A stretch of 64,000 bases of DNA from positions 112,190 through 176,189 of the forward strand of contig NZ_MWLM01000064.1 in assembly GCF_002198665.1 (NCBI RefSeq). The letters are read 5' to 3'. The DNA comes from Novosphingobium sp. B 225 (GTDB lineage: Bacteria > Pseudomonadota > Alphaproteobacteria > Sphingomonadales > Sphingomonadaceae). This document shows positions 17,977 to 27,553 of this stretch, piece after piece (the stretch's first letter is position 1; each line of letters begins with the position of its first letter). The translations under genes were made by a program, and so were the position numbers. The notes under the pieces are model-generated. The model saw only the letters and a program-made list of their open reading frames with translations. It did not search any database and had not been told where the DNA came from.

Positions 17977-19902
17977 ATGTCCACGTACAAGCTGTTCGGT
18001 CGCGCAGCTCTGTCCCTATGCGGCGCCTGCCTTCTGGCAACGGGGATCATCGCCAATAACGCCGCTTTCGCTCAGTCCATCCCCAGCGGGTCGCCGGTGC
18101 CATTGCCGACCGGGGCGACTGACGGCGAAGCAACGTCGCGCGATACCGAAAACGCCAGTGATATCAGTCCTGTCGCCTCCAGCGTGTTTCAGCCCACCGC
18201 GCTTGGCCCCAATGGCGGAGACAAGCAGCCTCCGATTGAGGAGCGGGCCAGGGATCAGGACAATGTACTGAGCCGCAAGTTGCTGCTGCGCGACCCGCCA
18301 AAGCCTGGTGAGTTCGAAAACTTCGTCAATGGTGTGGCCGATCATCCGGTGCCGCGTTACGGAACCGATTTGCTGCTACCTGCCAGTCGCGACTTCGCTG
18401 TCCCCGCAACTGCAACCGTGCCCCCAGAGTATCGGCTCAATGTCGGGGATACCGTGATCCTGTATCTGACAGGCTCCGTTGGCGGGACGGTTGAGCGTGA
18501 GATTGATTCGAATGGGAACATTTTCCTTCCCAGCGTTGGGTCGATCCGCCTGGCCGGGGTGCTGTATCGCGATCTGCGGACCAAGGTGATCGGTGCGATC
18601 GGGCGCGAATACCGTTATTTCGATGTCAGCGTGGCGATCAAATCTCTGCGCGGAATTCGGGTCTACGTTACCGGATTTGCGAACAATCCCGGGGCGTTCA
18701 ACGTTGGCAGTCTGTCAACCTTGGTCAACGCGGTCATGCAGGCCGGGGGACCCTCTGCTGGCGGCAGCTTCCGGTCGGTAAAGCTGTATCGCAATGGCCG
18801 TGAGGTTGCGGATTTCGATCTGTACAAGTTGTTGCGCGGCGGCAGCCGGGTGGGGGATGAAGTTTTGCACAACGAAGACGTGCTGTTCATCCCCGCCGCC
18901 GGTGAGCAGGTTGCCGTGCTGGGCAGCGTGCAGGATGAAGCAATCTATGAATTGAAACCCGGAGAAACTTTAGCCCAGGCTCTGGCCCTGGCCGGTGGTC
19001 CCAACGTGCTCGGCGATCCGGATCGCACAATGCTGTATCGGACAAGTGATCTGAACGGCCGCGGTCCTATCGAGGTTCCCCGCGCCGAAGCGTCCAGCTA
19101 TGTGGCCAAAGGTGGCGATATTCTTCATATTCTCTCGCGCGGAAGTCTGGTTCAACCGGTCGTGCGGCAATCGGTTCTGGTGCGCGTAGAAGGTGAAGTG
19201 AACCGCCCCGGAAATTACTACGTTGGTCCCAACACGCCGCTCAGCACCGTTCTGGATATGGCGGGCGGGGTTACGGAGCGGGGCTATGTGTTCGGTTCCA
19301 GGCTCGTACGCCAGTCGGTCCGCGAACAGCAGCGTGCCAGTTTTGGGGAAGCGGTTGAGCAACTGGAATTCTCGCTCGCTTCGGCGCCGCTGGCGACCAG
19401 CAATTCGGTAAGTGACAGCCGCATCGCCGCGGAAATGGCCAGCGCGAAGGAAGTCCTGGCGCTGCTGCGCAAGCGGGAACCGGACGGCCGGGTGGTCATG
19501 AAGATGGAACCCGGCGCTGCAACACTTCCCGGCGACCTTCTGCTTGAACGCAATGATCACCTGATCGTGCCGACACGTCCGACAACAGTGGGTGTGTTCG
19601 GCGCTGTTTTCCGGCCCGGATCGTTCCTGATCGACGGCCAGCCAATGCTGCTGAAGGATTACATCGGTCGCGCTGGCGGACTGCAGAACGTGGGCGATTC
19701 AAAGCGGATCTTCGTGGTTCGGGCCAACGGCGATGTGGTGACCCGCAAGGGTGGTTTGATGAAAACCAGAGCCCTGCCTGGCGATGTTGTCTTTGTACCA
19801 CTTCGCACAACGAAGTCCGACATCTGGCAGCGCATTCGCGATATCACTTCGGTGATCTTCCAACTGGGGGTCACGGCAGCGGCCGTGAATTCAATCAATT
19901 GA
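17977..19902 (+). CDS. SLBB-domain polysaccharide export protein (Wza-like)
   Basis: This 641-residue outer-membrane export protein has a signal peptide ending AFAQ. After a low-complexity stretch it has the Poly_export domain (PPEYRLNVGDTVILYLTG to IKSLRGIRVYVTGF) and at least three SLBB-like beta-grasp repeats (YVTGFANNPGAF, VLGSVQDEAIYEL, VRVEGEVNRPGNYYVG, and VFGAVFRPGSFLIDG). It is much longer than E. coli Wza (379 residues), a form frequent in sphingomonads. It should form the channel that carries the polysaccharide to the surface, working with the Wzz-like protein next to it. No lipobox was certain: LCGAC is present but imperfect. Confidence 0.88.
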   Translation: MSTYKLFGRAALSLCGACLLATGIIANNAAFAQSIPSGSPVPLPTGATDGEATSRDTENASDISPVASSVFQPTALGPNGGDKQPPIEERARDQDNVLSRKLLLRDPPKPGEFENFVNGVADHPVPRYGTDLLLPASRDFAVPATATVPPEYRLNVGDTVILYLTGSVGGTVEREIDSNGNIFLPSVGSIRLAGVLYRDLRTKVIGAIGREYRYFDVSVAIKSLRGIRVYVTGFANNPGAFNVGSLSTLVNAVMQAGGPSAGGSFRSVKLYRNGREVADFDLYKLLRGGSRVGDEVLHNEDVLFIPAAGEQVAVLGSVQDEAIYELKPGETLAQALALAGGPNVLGDPDRTMLYRTSDLNGRGPIEVPRAEASSYVAKGGDILHILSRGSLVQPVVRQSVLVRVEGEVNRPGNYYVGPNTPLSTVLDMAGGVTERGYVFGSRLVRQSVREQQRASFGEAVEQLEFSLASAPLATSNSVSDSRIAAEMASAKEVLALLRKREPDGRVVMKMEPGAATLPGDLLLERNDHLIVPTRPTTVGVFGAVFRPGSFLIDGQPMLLKDYIGRAGGLQNVGDSKRIFVVRANGDVVTRKGGLMKTRALPGDVVFVPLRTTKSDIWQRIRDITSVIFQLGVTAAAVNSIN

Positions 19903-19910
19903 CCCCGCGG

Positions 19911-21002
19911 ATGAGCATTGTCGGCCAGATCGCGCATCTGCAGTTCTTTTCCCGGTTTCGCTGGCGTGCGCTGGTATTCGGCGTCGCGACCCTGATCTTT
20001 GCCGCCCTGGCGTTCTTCCCGGAACGGTATCTGGCGACCAGTTCGTTTACACCGACGGATCGGGATTCAATGGGGCTGGGTGGAACGCTTGGCCAGCTGG
20101 GCGGGCTAAGCAGCGTTTTTGGCAACCAGGCCGCCGTGGAAGTTGCCTTGCGAGTGGGCCACAGCGTTGCCGTTCGCGATGATGTGATCGACAAGACCAG
20201 CCTCAAGGATCGGGTCAAATCCGAAGGTCGGATTGCCTTGCAGCGATACCTGACCAAACGCGTTGACATTCGGTCGCTGCGCGGCGGGATCATTACGATT
20301 GAGATGCAGGATCCCGATGCAGACCTGGCCAAGGAAATTGTGGCAGCGTATCAGCGGGCAGTCCAGGTAGAGCTGGCCCAGATCAGCCGCCGTCAAACCG
20401 CATACAAACGGGACGTGCTGCAAAAGCTTGTCACCGAGGCGTCGGATAAATTGGTACTGGCCCAGTCCGCCTACGATGACTTTCGGTTGCGCAACCGCTA
20501 TGCAGAACCTCGATCGGCGATGCTCGCTATCGGTGATCGGATCCCGATGCTTGAAGGGACGATCCGGGCGAAGGAAATTCAGCTCGCCACCGCCCGCCAA
20601 GTTTACACTGACAACAACCTGACCGTGCAGCAAATGGTTGCCGAACTTGGCGCCTTGCGCTCGCAGCTTGCGCAGGCCCGGTCAACCACGCCAAACCAGA
20701 ACCAGGGCGTTGGCGAACTGGTCCAGAATTCGAGCTCGTTGTATCGGCTTGAACGGGAGCTGGAGGTGGCCAAATCGCTGTACAGCGGCTATATGCGGTA
20801 CTTGCAGGGCACGGCGGTCGAAGATCTGACGTCTGATGCCAATCTGCGCGTGCTTGAACAGCCGCATGTCGATACGCAGCGGCAACTGTGGCTTCCCGCT
20901 CTGGCGCTGGCGATCGCAATCTTTTTGATGTGGGTGGCGATCGAGGCATATCGCCTGCGGCCGCCCCCCGGTGAAGCGCTGATGGAGCTGGATCGTGCCT
21001 GA
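19911..21002 (+). CDS. Wzz/GumC-like chain-length determinant
   Basis: This protein of 363 residues has two membrane segments, near the N-terminus (ALVFGVATLIFAALAFF) and the C-terminus (LPALALAIAIFLMWVAIEA). Between them is a long charged region with coiled-coil character, the layout of polysaccharide co-polymerases. No Walker kinase domain is fused, so tyrosine-kinase control, if any, must come from another gene. The ATG at 19911 is used; a TTG at 19899 overlapping the stop of the exporter gene is the alternative. The 3' end overlaps the GT2 gene by eight bases. Confidence 0.82.
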   Translation: MSIVGQIAHLQFFSRFRWRALVFGVATLIFAALAFFPERYLATSSFTPTDRDSMGLGGTLGQLGGLSSVFGNQAAVEVALRVGHSVAVRDDVIDKTSLKDRVKSEGRIALQRYLTKRVDIRSLRGGIITIEMQDPDADLAKEIVAAYQRAVQVELAQISRRQTAYKRDVLQKLVTEASDKLVLAQSAYDDFRLRNRYAEPRSAMLAIGDRIPMLEGTIRAKEIQLATARQVYTDNNLTVQQMVAELGALRSQLAQARSTTPNQNQGVGELVQNSSSLYRLERELEVAKSLYSGYMRYLQGTAVEDLTSDANLRVLEQPHVDTQRQLWLPALALAIAIFLMWVAIEAYRLRPPPGEALMELDRA

Positions 21003-21957
21003 TGCCCGCCTGCCAGATGGCAAGGATCTGCCCGAAATTTCGGTGGTCATTCCTTGCCGGAATGAAGAAGAAAACGCCCCGCTGATTGCCAAGGCCGTCA
21101 TCGCTCAGCTTGAGCCGGTGACCCGTTCGTTCGACATCATTTTCATCGACAACGAATCTTCGGACCGCACCGTGGAAGTGGTGCGCGCGATGTGCGCTGA
21201 AGATCCGCGTATCCGCCTGATCGTCAACAGCCGCAATTTTGGCCAGATGCGATCGCCGACCCACGGGATTTTCTCCGCGCGCGGCGAAGCCGTGGTCGGA
21301 ATGTGCGCGGATTTTCAGGACTCGCCTGAACTGTTGCCCGAATTCGTCAAGACCTGGCGTGAAGGCGTGCCGATTGTCCTTGGGGTGCGCGAAGGCGAAA
21401 AGACCGGCCCTGTGCTGCGGTTCTTCCGCGAGCTTTCCTACAAGCTGCAGAAGAGCTTTGGCGATTATCAGGCGATCCCGAATGCGACCGGTTTTGGCTT
21501 GTATGACCGCAAGGTGGTTGATGCGATCCGCGCCATGAATGAGCCGGAACCGTTCTTTCGCGGGCTACTGGTCGAAACCGGATATGAGATCAAGACCATC
21601 GGCTACCGCCGGCCGCCGCGATCTGGCGGGAAATCGAACAACAACTTTTTCACTCTGCTTGATTTCGCCCTGAACGGGCTGGCTGGTTCGTCAAAAAACC
21701 TGCTACGGGCACCGCTTTATGTCGCGTTCTTCATGGGCCTGCTGACAGCTTTCTGTCTTGGCGGGGCGCTGTTCGCGGCCTTCTTTGGCCGGTCGGTCCA
21801 GCTTTGGCTGCTGGCCGCGGCGCTGGAAGGGCAGTTCTGCCTGTTGTTCCTGTTCCTTGGGCTGATCGGCGTCCAGATCAAGCTGATCTCTGAACGAACG
21901 CGCAATCAGGCCCTGGTGCTGGAGAAGGAGCGGGTCAATTTCCCGCCGGATAACTGA
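20995..21957 (+). CDS. Family 2 glycosyltransferase, GtrB/DPM1-like
   Basis: The 320-residue protein has a GT2 catalytic domain with ISVVIPCRNEEENAPLI, IIFIDNESSDRT, the metal-binding region GMCADFQDSPELLPEF and QAIPNATGFGLYDRKVV. Two C-terminal membrane helices follow (PLYVAFFMGLLTAFCLGGALFAAFF and FCLLFLFLGLIGVQIKLI). This is the form that loads glucose or another sugar onto a polyprenyl phosphate at the inner face of the membrane. It starts with GTG inside the end of the preceding gene and is followed one base later by a GtrA-type flippase, so a lipid-linked sugar is made and flipped by neighbouring products. Confidence 0.88.
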   Translation: MPDARLPDGKDLPEISVVIPCRNEEENAPLIAKAVIAQLEPVTRSFDIIFIDNESSDRTVEVVRAMCAEDPRIRLIVNSRNFGQMRSPTHGIFSARGEAVVGMCADFQDSPELLPEFVKTWREGVPIVLGVREGEKTGPVLRFFRELSYKLQKSFGDYQAIPNATGFGLYDRKVVDAIRAMNEPEPFFRGLLVETGYEIKTIGYRRPPRSGGKSNNNFFTLLDFALNGLAGSSKNLLRAPLYVAFFMGLLTAFCLGGALFAAFFGRSVQLWLLAAALEGQFCLLFLFLGLIGVQIKLISERTRNQALVLEKERVNFPPDN

Positions 21958-21958
21958 G

Positions 21959-22351
21959 ATGTTTGACTGGCGGCGCAAGGAGGAGTGGTGGCAGCTTTTG
22001 CGCTACTATGCGGCCGGGGCGATCAACGTATCGTTCGGATACATCCTGTTTGCGCTGCTGGTTTGGCTTGGTTTGCAGGTCTATGTCGCCCAGTTGGTGG
22101 GCCACGTCCTGGGTGTGCTGTTTAATTACTTCACGTACAGCCGGTTCGCTTTTGCTGGTCAGGAATCGAGCAAGGCATCGTTTGCAGTATCCTATATCGG
22201 CACGTATTTTCTGGGTCTCGCTGGTCTGTGGCTGGCGTTGAAGTTCATTCCCTCGCCCTATGGCGCCGGGCTGGCATCGACCATTGCGGTTTCGTTGATC
22301 AATTACTTCATACTGAAGCGGCTGGTCTTCCGTGCCCCGGCCGGGGCGTAA
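21959..22351 (+). CDS. GtrA-like polyprenol-sugar flippase
   Basis: The protein of 130 residues has four hydrophobic helices (GAINVSFGYILFALLVWLGL; QLVGHVLGVLFNYFTYSRF; SYIGTYFLGLAGLWLAL; GLASTIAVSLINYFILKRLVF). The LFNYFTYSRFAF and NYFILKRLVF signatures are those of GtrA proteins. These are thought to flip undecaprenyl-phosphate-glucose across the inner membrane. It sits one base after the GtrB-like gene and eleven bases before a GT87-like transferase, copying the three-gene logic of phage O-antigen glucosylation cassettes. The size is normal for the family. Confidence 0.88.
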   Translation: MFDWRRKEEWWQLLRYYAAGAINVSFGYILFALLVWLGLQVYVAQLVGHVLGVLFNYFTYSRFAFAGQESSKASFAVSYIGTYFLGLAGLWLALKFIPSPYGAGLASTIAVSLINYFILKRLVFRAPAGA

Positions 22352-22361
22352 CGGATCCGGG

Positions 22362-23708
22362 ATGAGCGTGCCGGGAACAGCCAGGTTGCCGAGCCGGTGG
22401 GTGGAGCACTTGCTGGCCGTAATAATTCTGGGCGGGATTCTATATTCCGGCATCCATCTGCTGCGCTACGGTTTTCTGCCACCGCCGTTCTTCTATGAAC
22501 CGTCGGATACTTTTGCGGACTGGTTCAATCCGGCATTCTGGTCGCGCCGTGAAGGTGCCTATGACGCGTGGAAGACAGTCTATCTTCCGCTGTCGTTCGT
22601 ATTCCTCAGATATCTAGGGATTGATCGCTGCTATCCCGCATCTCGGGCGCTTGAATCAAGCGCGGGCTTGGTTGCGCGCGATTGCGACTGGCTTGGCCTG
22701 GTCATGATGGCGGTCATCTTTGCGGCCAATATCTACCTGACCTGGCGAACCTTTCGCAAACTCGCGCCCGAAACAGCCCTCCCGCGGACTATCTGCGTGG
22801 CCATGGGAGCGCCGATGCTGAACGCTCTTGAGCGAGGCAATCTGATTTTGGCCGGTTTCACCTGTCTTCTCCTGGCCTTCGGGCCATTGCTGGCTTCGGC
22901 AAGGTTGCGGTGGGTGTTTGCCGGGCTGGCTATCAACTTCAAGATCTATCTCGTTGCCTCGGTTATCCCGCTGCTGCTCAAGCGGCGCTGGCGCTGGGTC
23001 GAAGGGGCACTGCTGGCTACCATCGTGATCTACCTCCTCAGCTATGCCGCATTCGGACAGGGTACGCCGATGGAGATATTCACCAATGTCCGGGACTTCT
23101 CGGGCATTGGTGCGACCCAGATTCTCGACGTTTGGTACACGGCGACTTACCAGCCGCTCTATTCAGTGCTCGAAACCGGCACTTTCCCGATGTCCCAGAT
23201 CATCGGTTCGGTCTGGGTTGACCGGCTGATGGTGCTGATCCCGCTTTTGACCCGTTTCACCCAGGTTTTGATCATGCTGGCCGCCTTGGCGATCTGGTAT
23301 CGGCCAGAGGCATTTACCAGCTCGCGTGCGATTGCTCTTGGCACTCTGGCAGCGATCCTCACCAGCGAGCCGGGCGGCTACACCATTGTGTGCTTCATGC
23401 TGTTCGTGCTGATGGAGCCGTGGCGTGGCTTTGGTCGGAAGTGGGCGATTGTGGCCTGCTATGTGATGGCATTCCCGTTCGATTTCCCGATCGATACGCT
23501 GCCGGAATCGGTCACTGAACTATATTTCCGGGATAGCACGGCTCTGGTCAGCCGGCATGTAACGCTGGGACCATTCGTCCGGCCCCTGATCAACATGACT
23601 ATCGCCTGGGCACTCGCACTGACGACCTTGCACGATCTTTGGAAGGAGATGGCCGAAAATGCCCACCTTCCTTCTCGCCGGTTCAGGCAAGCGGGGCCGA
23701 AAGCGTAA
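22362..23708 (+). CDS. DUF2029/GT87-like polytopic glycosyltransferase
   Basis: This 448-residue membrane protein has about ten hydrophobic helices. Features such as AMGAPMLNALERGNLILAGF and LAINFKIYLVASVIPLLLKRRWRW match the DUF2029 (GT87) pattern of transferases that use polyprenyl-phosphate sugars outside the cytoplasmic membrane. As the third gene after GtrB and GtrA it is the likely acceptor-specific transferase that decorates the polysaccharide. The start is set at the ATG at 22362, beyond the gtrA stop, rather than at the overlapping GTG at 22332. The sugar and acceptor are unknown. Confidence 0.75.
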   Translation: MSVPGTARLPSRWVEHLLAVIILGGILYSGIHLLRYGFLPPPFFYEPSDTFADWFNPAFWSRREGAYDAWKTVYLPLSFVFLRYLGIDRCYPASRALESSAGLVARDCDWLGLVMMAVIFAANIYLTWRTFRKLAPETALPRTICVAMGAPMLNALERGNLILAGFTCLLLAFGPLLASARLRWVFAGLAINFKIYLVASVIPLLLKRRWRWVEGALLATIVIYLLSYAAFGQGTPMEIFTNVRDFSGIGATQILDVWYTATYQPLYSVLETGTFPMSQIIGSVWVDRLMVLIPLLTRFTQVLIMLAALAIWYRPEAFTSSRAIALGTLAAILTSEPGGYTIVCFMLFVLMEPWRGFGRKWAIVACYVMAFPFDFPIDTLPESVTELYFRDSTALVSRHVTLGPFVRPLINMTIAWALALTTLHDLWKEMAENAHLPSRRFRQAGPKA

Positions 23709-23858
23709 AGTGCAATTCGGCCGCATCGCCAGGTTCAGCTTAAGCCGGGCAGAACAAACGCTCAGTCCGGTGGGTCTGGCGAAAATCAATTTGCCACCTA
23801 GTTGGCGAATCCTGTAGGTGCGCCACGCACTTGATCGGAATAAGGATTACACGGGCGC

Positions 23859-24755
23859 ATGCGCTATCTCGTTACCGGCGGACAGGGTATGTTGGGGGGA
23901 GATTTCGCGGCGGAGATCGCTGCGTTTCCAGGGCTGAGTGTCTATGCCCCCGGCAAGACTGAACTCGATGTGCGCGATCCGGCGGCCATGATGGCTGCGG
24001 CTGACAAGGCGGCGGACGGTTGGCTGGTGCACTGCGCCGCGATGGTCAATGTCGAAGGTTGCGCCCGCGATCCCGACGCGGCGCGCGCGATCATCGTCGA
24101 CGGCACCGAGAATGCGATTGCTCTTGCCAAGGCAGCAGGCGCGCGGATGTTCTATCCGCAGTCCTTTCTGACCCACGACGGCCGCCAGAATCCAATCCCT
24201 GAGGAAGAAGCCCAGCGGCCTTTAGCGCTCTATGGTGAGCTGAAGCTGGAAGCGCAGCACCGCATCGAGGACGCCTTTGGCGAAGACGCCCTGATCGTCG
24301 TCATGGCGGGCTTCTTTGGCGGTGAAGCGGCCGACAAGAACTTTGTCGGGCGGATCATCCCGGCTATGCGCGCGGCGATCGAGCGCGGCGAGACAGAGTT
24401 TCGCGTCGGAGACCGGGTCTGGCAGCCTACCTGGACGCGCGATCTGGCCTTCAATTCGCTGCAGATGATGCTGGCGGGATGCCGGGGGCGCTACCAGATG
24501 GCATGCCACGGCGAAGCCAGTTTCGCAGAACTGGCGCAAGAGATTGTCTATGCCCTGGGCTGGCAGGACCGGCTGTCGATTGTTTCGGTGGATGCAGCAA
24601 GCGTGTCTGCAAACGAACTAGGCCGCCGGCCGGATCGCGCCGTGCTGAGCTGTGCCAGACTGAAAACGGAACACCTTGATCTGCAGCGCGACTGGCGCTC
24701 CACTTTGCACGCCTATCTGCGCCACCCTTTCTTCGCACAATACCGCTTCAACTGA
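23859..24755 (+). CDS. RmlD-like sugar-nucleotide reductase (SDR)
   Basis: This 298-residue SDR begins MRYLVTGGQGMLGGDFAAEI and has DVRDPAAM, a VHCAAMVNVEGCARDP segment typical of dTDP-4-dehydrorhamnose reductases, and an LYGELKLEAQ active site (Y-x3-K). RmlA, B and C are absent here, so it may reduce a different nucleotide sugar, possibly the product of the rfbFGH-linked pathway. An AAGGA ribosome site lies about 13 bases upstream. The 150-base gap on its left has no clear feature. It is followed after 13 bases by the flavin reductase gene. Confidence 0.8.
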   Translation: MRYLVTGGQGMLGGDFAAEIAAFPGLSVYAPGKTELDVRDPAAMMAAADKAADGWLVHCAAMVNVEGCARDPDAARAIIVDGTENAIALAKAAGARMFYPQSFLTHDGRQNPIPEEEAQRPLALYGELKLEAQHRIEDAFGEDALIVVMAGFFGGEAADKNFVGRIIPAMRAAIERGETEFRVGDRVWQPTWTRDLAFNSLQMMLAGCRGRYQMACHGEASFAELAQEIVYALGWQDRLSIVSVDAASVSANELGRRPDRAVLSCARLKTEHLDLQRDWRSTLHAYLRHPFFAQYRFN

Positions 24756-24768
24756 GAGATACTGACCC

Positions 24769-25806
24769 ATGCAAGAGCTTTTCCAGCCGCTGGCCGCACC
24801 CGCCTTTATCCCGCTGCGCAACCGCGTGGTCATGTCGGCGATGAGCCGCAGTTTCGCTGACGAGAACCGCTGTGCAACCGAAGCCATGGTCCAGTATTAC
24901 GAGCGCCGGGCACTGGGCGGTGCAGGGCTGATCCTGACCGAAGGTACGATCATTGATCGCAGCGGCGATGGCTGGGCCAACGCACCCTATATCGCGAACG
25001 ATCAGCAGGCCAAAGCGTGGCGTCCGGTGGTGGATGCGGTCCATGCTGCTGGCGGTGCGATTGCCTGCCAGTTGTGGCACATGGGACGCATTTCGCACGC
25101 CGATTTCACCGGCGACGCGCCGGTCAGCTCCACCTCGGTCGCCGCCGCAGGCCACAACCGCCAGAACGACAAGCCCTATGGCGAGCCGCGCGCTCTGGCG
25201 GCGGATGAAATGCCGGGCGTCTATGCCCTGTTCGCCGATGCCGCCAAGCGCGCGCTCGACGCCGGGTTTGACGCGGTTGAGCTGCACACCGGCCACGGTT
25301 ACCTGCCCGATCAGTTCCTTGACGGGCATGTCAACGATCGCACCGACAGCTATGGCGGTTCGGTTGAAAACCGCTGCCGCTTCACGCTTGAACTGGTTGA
25401 GGCCGTGACCAAAGCCGTGCCAGCGCGTCAGGTTATGGCGCGCATTTCGCCCTCGCGCTTCATGGGCGGGATCTATGAATGGCCGGATCTGGACGATATG
25501 TTGGGCCACCTGATCCCGGCGCTGGGCCAGCTGGGCCTTGGCGCGCTGGATGTCAGCTGCGCTGCGTCCGACTATTTCGAAACCTCGGGCCGGATGGTCC
25601 GCAAGATCCGCCCGCTGTTCAACGGCGTGATCGTTTCCGGTGCCTCGCTGACGCAGGAACAGGCCGAAGGCGAACTGGCCAGCGGGATGGTTGATGCCAT
25701 TACCTGGGGCAGGGCTTTCATCGCCAATCCTGATCTGGCGGACCGGATGCGCAGTGGTGCCGAATTGGTTCCCTTCAACGATTCAATGCGCTCAACGCTT
25801 GTCTGA
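24769..25806 (+). CDS. Old-yellow-enzyme family NADH:flavin oxidoreductase
   Basis: This 345-residue FMN TIM-barrel protein has the family landmarks ACQLWHMGRISH, the ELHTGHGYLPDQFLDGHVNDRTDSYGGSVENRCRF block, and a C-terminal phosphate-binding stretch ending WGRAFIANPDLADRM. Members reduce activated C=C bonds (enones, N-ethylmaleimide, nitrate esters). It belongs by position to the 3' end of the polysaccharide block, 13 bases after the RmlD-like gene, but the functional link is unclear. Length and motifs are normal. Confidence 0.87.
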   Translation: MQELFQPLAAPAFIPLRNRVVMSAMSRSFADENRCATEAMVQYYERRALGGAGLILTEGTIIDRSGDGWANAPYIANDQQAKAWRPVVDAVHAAGGAIACQLWHMGRISHADFTGDAPVSSTSVAAAGHNRQNDKPYGEPRALAADEMPGVYALFADAAKRALDAGFDAVELHTGHGYLPDQFLDGHVNDRTDSYGGSVENRCRFTLELVEAVTKAVPARQVMARISPSRFMGGIYEWPDLDDMLGHLIPALGQLGLGALDVSCAASDYFETSGRMVRKIRPLFNGVIVSGASLTQEQAEGELASGMVDAITWGRAFIANPDLADRMRSGAELVPFNDSMRSTLV

Positions 25807-25850
25807 TCCTCAAATCGACAAGATGTGCCATTGGCTGCCGGAGCAGTAAG

Positions 25851-27515
25851 CTGAAGCGCTGGATTCCAGGCTGGCCGGGCATCGGTATCGGGGTAATCCT
25901 GCTGCTTGCAGCAATGCTGCGCCTGCACGGGATCGGCTTTGGCTTGCCTGCGCTCAACGATCCCGATGAGCTGATTTTCGAACTTGGTGCGACGCGGATG
26001 CTGACCGGGCCGACCCTTAATCCGGGGTGGTTCGGCCATCCGGCGACGATCACCATGTATGTGCTCGCGCTGGTCAACGCATCGTCGTTTGGGCTGGGTT
26101 TCCTGTTCGGCCAGTATTCCGGACCGGCTGCCTTCATGAACGCGATCTATGCCGATCCGGGGATCGTGATGCTGCCCGGGCGAATGGCCATGGCGGCGTT
26201 CAGCCTGGTAACCGTGTGGCAGACCTGGCGACTGGCGCGATCCCTGGCGGGTGATCTGGCCGGTCTGTTCGCGGCGCTGCTGCTGGCCTGCAGCACGGTG
26301 CATATCCACTATTCGCAGATCATCCGGTCAGATGTGGTCGGCACGGTGTTTGTGCTGATGACAGTGGCCGCGGCGCTGCGCATCGCCCGCGACGGACGCC
26401 GGGCGGACTATGTCTGGGCGGCACTTGGCGTGGCGCTGGCGATGGCCAGCAAATGGCCGTTCGGGATCGCGGCAATCGCGGTTGTCGGGGCGCAATGGGT
26501 TCGCTTCAGCGAGAGCCAGAGCCCGCTGAAACAGCAATTGAAACCCTTCGCACTGTTTCTGCTGCTCGCTCCGGTCTTTCTGGTGCTGGTATCGCCCTAT
26601 CTCGTGCTCGATTTCGGCACGGTGCTGCGCAACCTTGGCGGGGAAGCGCGCACGCAGCATCTGGGGGCGACCGGCGAAGGCCTGTTCGGCAACATGTGGT
26701 GGTATTTATCTGGTCCCTTGTGGAAAGCCCTGGGCCTGCCCGGTCTGATCATGGCCGCCGCCGGTCTGGTGCTGATGGCGCGGCAACGCGGGGTCGGCCG
26801 GGTCATTCTGCCGGTGCTGATCGTCTATGGCGCGATGATCTGCCTCCACGGGCTGCGGTGGGAACGCTGGGTCCTGCCAATGCTGCCGCTGCTGGCGATT
26901 GCGGGCGGTCTGGCCGCAGCGCGGCTGGTAGAGCTTGTTCGCCAACGCAGCGCCGGGGCGTTTTTCGGTTCCGCCGCGACCGGCATGGTCATGTCCGTGG
27001 CGCTGGTTCAGGCCATTCCCGCGTGGAGCGATGCCACGGCCCGGATGAACGATACGCGGCAGGTTGCAACAAATTGGGCGCGGCAGCATGTACCGCCCGG
27101 CAGCACCGTAATGATCGAGCATTTCGCGTTTGACCTGATCGATGCGCCCTGGACGATCGTGTTCCCGATGGGCGATGCCGGATGCGTCGATGCCAAGGGC
27201 ATGATTACGGGCCGGGTCGATTACAAGGTGGTGGACGCGGCGCGCGGCAGTCGATCGAATGTCGATTATGGCACCGTTGCTGCAAGCAAGCGCGACACCT
27301 GCCGGGCAGACTACGCCATCATCATGGAAATGGAACGCTATCGGCTGGAACAGCATCGCTTCCCGGCGGAATATGGCGCCTATCAAACGCTGTTGCAGTC
27401 CATGACTGTCGAAAAGGTGATCCATCCCGAACCGGGGCGCACTTCGGGGCCGGTGATGACAATCCTGAAGCGCAAGGACGTGGCGGGCTCGATGCCGGAT
27501 GCAAGGCAGCGTTAG
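25851..27515 (+). CDS. GT39-like membrane glycosyltransferase, probable CTG start
   Basis: This polytopic protein resembles ArnT/PMT-type transferases: after the first helix comes LPALNDPDELIFELGATRML, with the Asp/Glu pair of the GT39 first loop, then about ten more helices and a soluble C-terminal part. The first ATG (25914) would cut the first helix in half. The frame continues upstream to a CTG at 25851 preceded by GGAG with seven bases of spacing, giving KRWIPGWPGIGIGVILLLAAMLRLHG as a complete first helix (554 residues in total). It should transfer a sugar from a polyprenyl phosphate at the periplasmic face. The start is unproven. Confidence 0.72.
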   Translation: MKRWIPGWPGIGIGVILLLAAMLRLHGIGFGLPALNDPDELIFELGATRMLTGPTLNPGWFGHPATITMYVLALVNASSFGLGFLFGQYSGPAAFMNAIYADPGIVMLPGRMAMAAFSLVTVWQTWRLARSLAGDLAGLFAALLLACSTVHIHYSQIIRSDVVGTVFVLMTVAAALRIARDGRRADYVWAALGVALAMASKWPFGIAAIAVVGAQWVRFSESQSPLKQQLKPFALFLLLAPVFLVLVSPYLVLDFGTVLRNLGGEARTQHLGATGEGLFGNMWWYLSGPLWKALGLPGLIMAAAGLVLMARQRGVGRVILPVLIVYGAMICLHGLRWERWVLPMLPLLAIAGGLAAARLVELVRQRSAGAFFGSAATGMVMSVALVQAIPAWSDATARMNDTRQVATNWARQHVPPGSTVMIEHFAFDLIDAPWTIVFPMGDAGCVDAKGMITGRVDYKVVDAARGSRSNVDYGTVAASKRDTCRADYAIIMEMERYRLEQHRFPAEYGAYQTLLQSMTVEKVIHPEPGRTSGPVMTILKRKDVAGSMPDARQR

Positions 27516-27553
27516 AGCTGCTGCCCGTGTCCCCCTCCAGCCAGTGGACTGAA

